Assembly: GCA_036169595.1 (NCBI GenBank)
Contig: CM069765.1
Coordinates: forward strand, 778,501 to 842,500
Source of the DNA: Dictyostelium firmibasis
Lineage: Eukaryota; Evosea; Eumycetozoa; Dictyosteliales; Dictyosteliaceae
DNA: 64,000 nt
Reading direction: 5' to 3'
The translations under genes were made by a program, and so were the position numbers. Shown here one piece after another: positions 32,661-42,143 of the stretch. The notes beneath the pieces were generated by a model, which was not told where the DNA came from, did not search any database, and saw nothing but the letters and a program-made list of their open reading frames with translations. Position 1 is the stretch's first letter; the number at the start of each line of letters is the position of its first letter.

Positions 32661-32671
32661 GGGTTCGAATC
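32661..32671 (+). promoter_or_regulatory. External B box of tRNA-Glu
   Basis: GGGTTCGAATC begins 29 nt after the tRNA ends. Matches the B-box consensus and the downstream spacing seen at the other two tRNA genes here. Confidence 0.6.
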
Positions 32672-32679
32672 TTGGTACC

Positions 32680-32780
32680 GGGGACTTAGCGTGGTGGCGA
32701 ACTGGACGCTCAGCCCTGCTGGTCAAAGCCATAGACAGTGTAACCTGCCAGTTCCGAGTTCGAACCCCATACGACTCGTT
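32680..32780 (+). ncRNA. tRNA-like Pol III module 1
   Basis: After GGGGACTTAGCGTGGTGG comes TGGCGAACTGG (32695-32705), a 10/11 match to the Pol III A box, and AGTTCGAACCC (32757-32767), a near-perfect B box, 51 nt apart as in a tRNA gene. AACTGG (32700-32705) pairs with CCAGTT (32748-32753). No canonical cloverleaf or acceptor stem forms. It may be a short Pol III RNA, a SINE-like unit or part of a tRNA-targeted retroelement. Confidence 0.45.
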
Positions 32781-32789
32781 AGCATAAAA

Positions 32790-32890
32790 AAACAGGTCTG
32801 GAAATATAGCTCTGCCCGTCGGTGATTATATAAATTGTATCAATTATATAGAACAGGCAACCTACCAGACACGATGTTCGATTCCCACTC
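32790..32890 (+). ncRNA. tRNA-like Pol III module 2
   Basis: Same plan as module 1: GTCTGG (32796-32801) pairs with CCAGAC (32865-32870), and a B box GTTCGATTCCC (32876-32886) follows directly. Inside, TATATAAATTG and CAATTATATA form a long hairpin. The A box is weaker (near TAGCTCTGCCCG). A short perfect hairpin ACGGAAAACCGT lies just downstream at 32899-32910. The parallel layout suggests tandem duplication followed by divergence. Confidence 0.4.
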
Positions 32891-32947
32891 GCCTCCTAAC
32901 GGAAAACCGTCTCAAGGCGCAACCCTTGAATAGGTAAAAAAAAAAAA

Positions 32948-33155
32948 GGGGACTTAGCGTGGTGGTTTAAAGCTTCATTATTGGAGGCTATACGTAGTGG
33001 TTCTGCGCTGAATCATACAGTCTCCGTGGCCTTGTTTCGAGCCATAATCAACCGGAAAAAAAAGATCGACTTCCAAAAAACAACAAAAAAAAAAAAACAT
33101 GGTGATTAGAAATTCTAATCCCAATAATATTAAAAAAAAAAAAAAAAAAAAAAAA
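32948..33155 (+). repeat. tRNA-associated dispersed repeat, copy 2, with poly-A
   Basis: Begins with GGGGACTTAGCGTGGTGG, the 18-base motif that also opens module 1 at 32680. It then carries the blocks of copy 1 (GGAGGCTATACGTAGTGG ... TCTCCGTGGCC ... CAACCGGAAAAA ... ACTTCCAAAAAACAAC) and an ATGGTGATTA. It ends in about 24 A residues (33132-33156). The terminal poly-A and position 3' of tRNA-Glu fit a non-LTR retroelement fragment of the TRE kind. Confidence 0.6.
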
Positions 33156-33159
33156 ACTT

Positions 33160-33351
33160 TTGCCAACTAAATATTTACTCTATCCAAAACCACAATACTC
33201 AATTGTTTCTAAAATTAAGCTTCTATATCAAAATAAACTTGCTTCTTCAGAATCTAAATATTGCCTGCATGGAAAACTAAATATATCCACAAAAAAAACA
33301 AATGGTAACTTTGTAATGATTACATTCCATTACAATTTCCTTAACAAATAA
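33160..33351 (+). pseudogene. Coding-like fragment after poly-A
   Basis: Open for 63 codons without an ATG start: PTKYLLYPKPQYSIVSKI and later SKYCLHGKLNISTKKTNG. It has normal amino-acid complexity and codons (CTG, GGA, CTT) unlike spacer. Not recognised. It follows directly on a poly-A tail, so it is probably a fragment of an older insertion or of the gene it hit. Confidence 0.3.
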
Positions 33352-33567
33352 TAACATAATAACTTTCATCATAACATAAAAAAAATAATAAATAAAAAAA
33401 TAACAAAAAAATTAAAATATTTCAAATTTGCCAAGAAAGGGTAAGTTCAACTAAAAAAAAAAGCTGTCAAGGTATTTTTTCAATTGAAAAATTTCGAATT
33501 TTTTGAATTAAATTTTTATTTTTTTTATTTTTTCCTATTTCTTACCAACCATTAATATTTTCTACAG

Positions 33568-33809
33568 GTTACACGTTGTTATCATTCTCAGTTCCTAGAG
33601 GGTGCTTATTTAGTGAAATTAGAGAGATGTTTGTTGAAGCTTTTAAACCAACAACCACTCCAACTAATCCAAGTTGTTCAGATAAATCAAATAACATTCC
33701 AAATTTAAATGAATCTGATAAATCAATTACAATTTCAAACAATTCAACTATCACCATCTCCAATTATTCCAATAACCCAAAACCATCATATACACCAAAA
33801 GAAATTAAG
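33568..33809 (+). pseudogene. Orphan internal exon
   Basis: Bounded by a TTCTACAG acceptor and an AAG|GTATGA donor. In phase it reads YTLLSFSVPRGCLFSEIREM, FVEAFKP, then a Ser/Asn/Thr/Pro linker ending PKPSYTPKEIK. Both splice sites and the frame are intact, but no neighbouring exons are visible and the LTR element starts 120 bp downstream. It looks like one exon of a gene broken up by insertions. Confidence 0.4.
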
Positions 33810-33847
33810 GTATGAACATGGCATTAATTAATATATGTCAAAGACAT

Positions 33848-33897
33848 CACCATGGAGGCTGTGTTATTCAGTGTGAAACCACTATGCTAAGCCCCCA
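33848..33897 (-). repeat. tRNA-associated dispersed repeat, diverged copy 3
   Basis: Reverse complement GGGGGCTTAGCATAGTGGTT with TTCACACTGAATAACACAGCCTCCATGG parallels GGAGGCTATACGTAGTGGTTCTGCGCTGAATCA of copies 1 and 2. It is too diverged to be recent and sits just left of the LTR element. Confidence 0.45.
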
Positions 33898-33932
33898 ATT
33901 CAAAAGATAAATTCAGTTGTATTTTTAAAAAT

Positions 33933-33944
33933 TGTAATGAAGTT

Positions 33945-34009
<65 letters not shown>

Positions 34010-34383
34010 TTATAATAATAATAATAATAATAATAATAGTTATAATAATAATAATAATTAAGGAAATAATAATAATTATAATAATTTATATAAAATGGAT
34101 ATTAAAATATAAAATATTATGACACACATTTAAATATTAAATATGTCTGATATTTAGACTTAAATAGAAATTACATCAACTCATTATTATTGATATAAAT
34201 ATAAAATAATATAATATTAACATTAGAGTTTTATTATCATATTCTTAACAAATAAACAACAATAAATAAATACAATTAAATAATACATTATAAAATATAT
34301 TCTACAAATTAATTATAACATAATTAATTGAATCTCATAATAAGAGATCACTATATAAAATAATATAAACAAGCATCATTACA
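33933..34383 (+). repeat. 5' LTR
   Basis: 451 bp, TG...CA ends, with an (AAT)20 tract near its left end and AT-rich sequence likely to hold the promoter. It is followed after two bases by the primer-binding-site-like TGGCGACATC. Confidence 0.92.
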
Positions 34384-34451
34384 TTTGGCGACATCGCAGT
34401 CGATTACTGTCATCTCATTAACTCTCATCTTGACAAAACTGTTGTTATTTA

Positions 34452-34500
<49 letters not shown>

Positions 34501-34512
34501 TATATAAATATA

Positions 34513-36105
34513 ATGTCAACAAAAGAAAACATAACATTTTCAGGTGATGGAAATGGTTTATCATTTAGCAAGTTCAATCAATTAATTCGATTATTACATG
34601 GTGATGAATTGTCAAAATCAGATATTATTAGAAAATTAAGAGGTGATGCTTTAGACTTTATTTCAACGTTAGATCCAGGATTAACAGCCTTGGAAATTCT
34701 TGAAGAACTTAAAGATGGTTACCAAATGGGAGATTCTGATGATTTATATGAATTAATGAGATTAGGCGAAAACAAATTTAATTCATTAGAAATACTAATT
34801 GGTAAATTCTTATCAAAGAGTTCAAGTACTACAATAGAATTAACAGAAAAGTACAAAGTAAAAATTTTCATTTCAGTAATAGGTATGGAACTTGGTTTTG
34901 AGGTTAACAAGAATGCTCCTAGAACAGTAAAAAGGGCAATTGAAATTGCAAGAACTATTGAAAATGGTTCAATTTATATGAGAGGAAGATCTATGTACAC
35001 TGGTCAATTAGTCTCGAAAACATTACAAGAATTCGGAAGTCAAAAATATATTGGTTCTGGTTCTGGCTATACTCCAATAATGTCACAAACGGTAATAACA
35101 CATACTGATCCAACATTTGAAATAGATACACCAGCTACTCCAATACAGAATAACCAATCATCAACACCACAATCATCTCCATATAAAACACCACAACCAC
35201 AGGTAAATTACATATCAAAATATTGCAAATATTGTAATAAGGAAGGCCATACCATTCAAGATTGCTTGTCAAAAAATAAAAGAAATAACAATAACAACAA
35301 CAACAATCATTATAATAAAAGTACAATTACAATGGTAAATGAAGATAATGAAGATACCATTAATGCAATTGGTAAAAACAATCTTAGTGCAATTTTACAA
35401 GTCAATGATAAAAAGATCAAAGGTTTAATAGACACTGGTTCATCAATTACCATTATGTGGGAAAGCCTTGCTGAGAAATTAGAATTACAAATTGAGAATA
35501 AACCAATCTCTGTCAAATCAGCATCAAATAATACAATCAATATTATTGGTAATGTCAAAACAAACATCAAATTGGATAATGTATCTGCTGAAATCACCAT
35601 TAATATTGTAAAAGACGGTGATACATCAATTGACTGTATCTTCGGTATTAATACAATTTCAGCATTAAAATTAATTATTGATTTGAAAGATATGATTATA
35701 AAAAATATTAAATCTAAGTGTGGTACAAAATTGTTCTTCAGAGAGTTCAATCCATCAGTTTGTAAAATTGATTTAGAGATTTTAAAACCAGTTTCAACTC
35801 CAATCGCTCAAATAGAAAATGAATCAATTTTTAAATCCAAATTATCAACACCTGGATTATTATCAAAAGTTGAACACTCAATTAGATTAAATGAAGAAAA
35901 TGTCTTTGTTTACACTCCACCATACAAAACAAGTCCCGCTGATAAAGAAATAATTGAAGAATATATTAAGGATACATTAGATACAGGTATTATTGAAAAA
36001 TCAAACTATTCTCAGTTTAGTTCACTAATCGTTTTACATAAAAAAGAAAATAAAACAAGAATTGGTATCAACTATAAGAAATTAAATCATCTCACTATCA
36101 TATAG
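34513..36105 (+). pseudogene. Retroelement gag-protease-RT (N-terminal part)
   Basis: 530 codons. Residues ~1-160 are gag-like helices; a CCHC knuckle CKYCNKEGHTIQDC is at ~236; a retropepsin follows with LIDTGSSITI at ~310 and a matching INTISALKLIIDL end. Reverse transcriptase begins at ~460 (RLNEENVFVYTPPYK, FSSLIVLHKKENKTRIGINY, KKLNHLT). The frame ends at a TAG exactly where RT should go on; a one-base change of frame at about 36100 continues it in the next segment. It is read from its own ATG after a poly-A leader. Confidence 0.88.
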
Positions 36106-36118
36106 ATATTCATTACCA

Positions 36119-36340
36119 TTGATTTCGAATTGTTGGTACTATCTTAGAAATGCCAAATTATTTACAAAAATTGATTTAACTTCTGGATACTACCGAATCA
36201 AAATGAAAAAAGACGATAGAGATAAAATAACTTTCGTTTCTCACATTGGTCAGTTTAGATATAATGTAATGCCATTCGGATTAACTAAAACGCCTGTAAC
36301 ATTCAAAGATACAAGAATGAATTATTGGATAACGATTTAA
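36119..36340 (+). pseudogene. Retroelement RT fragment
   Basis: Continues RT in another frame: RNAKLFTKIDLTSGYYRIKM is the palm motif with the first catalytic Asp (KIDL), followed by DKITFVSHIGQFRYNVMPFG. It breaks off in TFKDTRMNYWI before the YxDD motif. Deletion has removed the catalytic pair of Asp residues, so no active enzyme can be made. Confidence 0.85.
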
Positions 36341-37029
36341 GAATTAATACAATTAACTATCAACCAGGAATCTTTCCATTAACAACATCATTACCAAGGG
36401 TTTTATCATCAAGATCAAGTTTAATTAATCCATCAACTTCAATTATATCAACTCCATTAGTAACATCAATTACTTCAGGTGAATATAACAAAATAAATAC
36501 TACCATTCAAAAAGGTTCAATTAGTGTTCCACAAATTACTCAGCAATCAATAAGAACAGAATTAGAAAAAGAAAATTATTACAGAACAATGTTCAAATAT
36601 TATGAAGATAATAAACTTCAAGCTGGGAGAAGAATTTTACTAGAGTCTGAATTTTATTCATTGATAATTGGTTTCCTTTGTCGTGGATTGAAACACACAC
36701 TTTCAAGTAAAAATTCTCATTTTAAACATCTTCAAATAGTAGTTCCAAAAATGATGACTAAATGGATTATGAAAATATTCGACGACTCACCACTTACTGG
36801 AGGTCATTCTGGTTTATTAAAAACAGTTTCAAAAGTTAAAGAAAGATTTTATAGGCTTGGAATAATTAAAGAGTTCATAGATAGATGTCTAACCTGTTTA
36901 CAAATTAAAAGAAAATATGGCTCAAAGAAATTTTTTAAGCCTTGGAGAGGTCCTTTTAAGGTTTTAGGAAAAATCAGTAATGTTATTTTCAAATTAGACT
37001 TAGATAATCTTAGAGATCATAAAGTATAG
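36325..37029 (+). pseudogene. Retroelement integrase ends
   Basis: The HHCC zinc-binding module is visible (GGHSGLLKTVSKVKERFYRL and CLTCLQIKR). The next residues are already the C-terminal GPF/Y module (KPWRGPFKVLGKISNVIFKL). The DDE core that should lie between them is absent, showing a second internal deletion. The N-terminal ~100 residues are the linker after RNase H. Confidence 0.82.
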
Positions 37030-37073
37030 AAAAATTGAAATTTTTTTTTTTTTTTAACTAAAAAGGGGGGATA

Positions 37074-37085
37074 TGTAATGAAGTT

Positions 37086-37147
<62 letters not shown>

Positions 37148-37521
37148 TTATAATAATAATAATAATAATAATAATAGTTATAATAATAATAATAATTAAG
37201 GAAATAATAATAATTATAATAATTTATATAAAATGGATATTAAAATATAAAATATTATGACACACATTTAAATATTAAATATGTCTGATATTTAGACTTA
37301 AATAGAAATTACATCAACTCATTATTATTGATATAAATATAAAATAATATAATATTAACATTAGAGTTTTATTATCATATTCTTAACAAATAAACAACAA
37401 TAAATAAATACAATTAAATAATACATTATAAAATATATTCTACAAATTAATTATAACATAATTAATTGAATCTCATAATAAGAGATCACTATATAAAATA
37501 ATATAAACAAGCATCATTACA
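37074..37521 (+). repeat. 3' LTR
   Basis: 448 bp, identical by eye to the 5' LTR except for one AAT unit fewer. Preceded by the G-rich polypurine tract at 37058-37073. Confidence 0.92.
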
Positions 37522-37536
37522 AAATTTTCAAAATAT

Positions 37537-37618
37537 GTAAGCTTGCCCGAGCTGGTCTAAGGGGTTGCATTAAGGCTGCAATATCATTGATACAAGGGTT
37601 CGAATCCCTTAGCTTACA
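37537..37618 (+). tRNA. tRNA-Leu (AAG)
   Basis: Folded by hand: acceptor GTAAGCT/AGCTTAC, anticodon stem TTGCA/TGCAA with loop TTAAGGC (anticodon AAG), a long variable arm, T arm AAGGG-TTCGAAT-CCCTT, discriminator A. 82 nt, type II, no intron. TTTT at 37621. Confidence 0.95.
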
Positions 37619-37648
37619 AATTTTACGAAACTAGAATAATCGGTCAAT

Positions 37649-37659
37649 GGTTCGAATCC
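37649..37659 (+). promoter_or_regulatory. External B box of tRNA-Leu
   Basis: GGTTCGAATCC, 30 nt after the tRNA ends; a full B-box match with no tRNA body around it. Confidence 0.6.
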
Positions 37660-37764
37660 TGGATGCTCGAATTTGAGTTCCACATTCTCAACTTGCAAGA
37701 TAAGGTGTCTTACCGTCGATTCAAATCGCCAACAAAGATAACTCCATTTTACTAAAAACACTTG

Positions 37765-37776
37765 GACCACGTGGTC
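37765..37776. promoter_or_regulatory. Perfect 12-bp palindrome with E-box core
   Basis: GACCACGTGGTC, containing CACGTG, 105 bp upstream of the B-box/FNIP start codon. Such a G+C-rich palindrome is unexpected in this spacer and may bind a dimeric factor. Confidence 0.35.
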
Positions 37777-37880
37777 TTGTAATTAAAAAAATGCAAAAAA
37801 AAAAAAATTTTAAAAAAAATTTTAATTTTTTTTTTTTCATTTTTTTTTTTTTTTTCCCATCAAAAAATATAATAATAGTT

Positions 37881-39476
<1,596 letters not shown>

Positions 39477-40523
39477 TTTAATAATAATAATAAAAATAAA
39501 AATAGCAATAAAATCAATTTATATTTTATTTATTGTCTTTCAATTTTTACCTTACGATAATACAAGTAAATTAATTATAATTCCAACAATTTGGAATTAA
39601 TCGATTAATTTTTTTTTTTTCTATTATCACTACAAGTTCTTTTAGTCTGAAAAAATTAATCGTAGAACTTTTTTATATACCAACTGATGATTTAAAACAA
39701 AGTTGAAAATTATTTAAATTTCTTGAATGCTGATATTTTTCAACTGAAACATTTATTTTAACTCTTAAAGAATTTTACAAAAAAAATAATTATAAATAAA
39801 TAAAAAATTTTATGAGAATTTTTAATTTAATTATTAAATAATAAATAAAGACACCGATTTGCGAACTCCAAAGTTTAAATATTGATATTTTTTAAGTGAT
39901 GAAAAAAAAAAAAAAAAACTGTAATATCCACTTGAGTTTGAAATTAAATTTTTTAATTTATTTTTTTTATATTTTTTTTCCACTTAAAATATAAATGTTT
40001 CAAAGTCGCTTAATATTGAGGAAAAAATAGTTTTTTTTTTTTTTTTTGCATTATTTTAATAAATACCCTTATATTTTCAAGAATTTTTTTTTTAAAAAAA
40101 TAAATAAAAAATATTATTTTTTATTTTATATGATATTTTTTTATTATTATTTTTTTTCAAAAAAATATTTTAATCTTTTTTTTTTTTTATTTTTTTTATT
40201 TTAATATTTGTTTTTTTTATTATTATTATTTTTTTTTATTAAAACATATATTTTTTTAATCTAACATTTGTTTTCTTATTATTATTTTTTTCATTCAAAC
40301 AAATATTTTTTTTTTTTTTTTTATTTAACGAAATTTATATATAAAAGTTATTTGTTTTTCAAAAAAAATAATTTTTAGACATAAATTTTATTATTATAAT
40401 TTATGTATTTAAAATAAATAACGTTCAAAAATCCGTCTTCTAATATAAAATTCAATAATTAAAAAATAAAATTCAATAATTAAAAAATAAAATTCAATCA
40501 TTTAAAATTTTTATTTTATAAAA
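39477..40523. other. Intergenic with hairpin and minisatellite
   Basis: AATTCCAA-CAAT-TTGGAATT at 39579-39598 is a perfect 8-bp hairpin, possibly in the 3' UTR of the FNIP gene. 40444-40500 carries three copies of a ~21-bp unit built on AAAATTCAATAATTAAAA just before the TRAF gene. The rest is A/T tract. Confidence 0.5.
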
Positions 40524-41701
40524 ATGAAAACTTTTAACGATAAAATATATTCTCTAATTTCAAAGAATGCTAATTCAGATCAATATTCTTGTCCAGAATG
40601 CAAAAAGTTAATTTACAACTTAGAGATTTATCAATGCTTAGATGGACACTGGTGTTGCAAAGATTGTTGGGCTGTCTTATTGGGCACAAAAAAAGAATGC
40701 CCTCAGTGTGAATGTAAAGTTGAATCGATCGGTCTTTTATCAAGATCAAGATACATTGAAAAAGAATTTTTAAAATTAATGATTCGTTGTCCAAATTCTC
40801 TCTCAATGCATAACCTTTGTGGTGATGAGGAATTTGATGAAAATGGATGCAAAGATAATATTGCTTTAATAGATTTACCAAATCATTTAGATCAATGTAC
40901 ATATGTGGTTGTTAAGTGTCCAAATAGTGAGAATGGATGTTTGGAAGAATTTAGACAAAACTCCATTGAATCACATTTACAAATATGTGGCTACCAGATG
41001 GAAACTTGTATGAAATGCAATGATAAAATCATTAGAAAATCATTGGACCTTCATATCCATGAAACATGTTTAAAAGAATTAGTTCAATGCGATTATTGTG
41101 ACTTATTCGAAGAACGGGGTTTAATGAATCATCATTTAAACTGTATTTGTCCAGATAAGATTATTGAATGTATTCTTAAAAATGAAGGTTGTTGTGAACA
41201 ATTTAAAAGATCTGAACAAGCAAATCATTTACTATCCAATGATCATATTTCTAGACTCAATAAGAAAGTTGATAAAACCCTAGAGAGAATAGATTCTAGT
41301 GATTTAGAAATTTCAGAATTGATTCAAAAACAAAATCTATTTTCAAATCAGCTTTTAGAAAATGGAAGAATATTAAATCAAAGCAGAACTGATTTAATCA
41401 ATCAAAAAGAAATTACAAAACAACTAATTTCAAAAAATAACAAGGAAAAAAACACCTGGGAAATTTTGAACTATACAAAGAGAACATTCCCAAAAGATAT
41501 TAGTTTCTCTTCACCTAAAATTACTGTTGGTAATTATGAATTCCAATTATTGTTATTCCCAAATGGTGAAACTTCGCCACCAAAAAAATGTAGTTTGTAC
41601 TTAGTACTTACTAAAGGTAAAAAATGTGAGATTAGTTTTTCAGTTTCAATTAAAAACAATGAAAAAAATAATTACTTCAGTCGTAAATTTGAAGATCTAG
41701 G

Positions 41702-41736
<35 letters not shown>

Positions 41737-41912
41737 GTTTTCTAATTTTTTTAAAACTATCTATAGATTTAGAACCAGGATGTAACGGCAGGGGATGGGA
41801 AATAGAAAAGGATTTTAAATCAGAAGGATATTTAAAAAATGATACACTCTCCATTGAATTTTCTATTAAAATAACAAAGAAATCACTCCAAACAAATGTT
41901 TTAAATATATAA
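40524..41912 (+). CDS. RING-TRAF-MATH protein
   Basis: Exons 40524-41700 and 41767-41912; 440 residues. The T-rich intron starts GTTTGT and ends CTATAG; its removal joins EDL to DLEPGCNGRGW in phase. The N-terminal RING (~22-66) reads CPECKKLIYNLEIYQC, DGHWCCKDCW and CPQCECKV. TRAF-type zinc fingers follow to ~240 (VVKCPNSENGCLEEF, ECILKNEGCCEQFKR). A coiled coil (~245-310) precedes a MATH-like C-terminal domain. This is the layout of the expanded Dictyostelium TRAF-like family related to DG17. The RING suggests E3 ubiquitin-ligase activity with the MATH domain as substrate or receptor binder. Confidence 0.9.
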
Positions 41913-42143
41913 AATAAACATTTAAATCAAATAATTGATTAAAAACAATGTATTGTATATTTTAGGAATTAAATCGATAAAAAATAATAAATTAATTAAT
42001 TGAAATTTCAATCATTCACAATTTTTTTATTTTACCACCTTTGGTTTTTCTTTTAATTTAGTTTTTTTTTGCCTTTTTTTTTTTGATTTTTTTTTTGATT
42101 TTTTTTTTATTATTTTTTGATTTTTTTTTTTTTCTCATAGACA

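Larger units (their letters stand above)
33933..37521 (+). mobile_element. Deleted Ty3/gypsy-type LTR retrotransposon
   Basis: About 3.6 kb with 5' LTR 33933-34383 and 3' LTR 37074-37521. The LTRs start TGTAATGAAG, end CATCATTACA and differ by one AAT unit. TGGCGACATCGCAG at 34385 is a plausible primer-binding site; AAAAAGGGGGGATA before the 3' LTR is the polypurine tract. AAAAT on the left and AAAAT/AAAT on the right are the likely 4-5 bp target duplication. The body keeps gag, protease, partial reverse transcriptase and the two ends of integrase; RNase H and the integrase catalytic core are missing. It lies 15 bp upstream of tRNA-Leu, the position known for DGLT-A-like elements, but I cannot exclude a skipper relative. 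Confidence 0.9.

Noticed and set aside
34513-37029. Active retrotransposon
   Set aside because: The RT active site, RNase H and integrase core are deleted and the frame is broken, so it cannot move on its own.
37791-37880. Upstream in-frame ATG of the B-box/FNIP gene
   Set aside because: It adds only translated A/T tract; the ATG at 37881 has better context and directly precedes normal protein.
39684-39752. C/D snoRNA-like segment (CTGATGAT ... CTGAAAC)
   Set aside because: The C box has C instead of A/G at its first position, there is no terminal stem, and boxes this short are expected by chance in such sequence.
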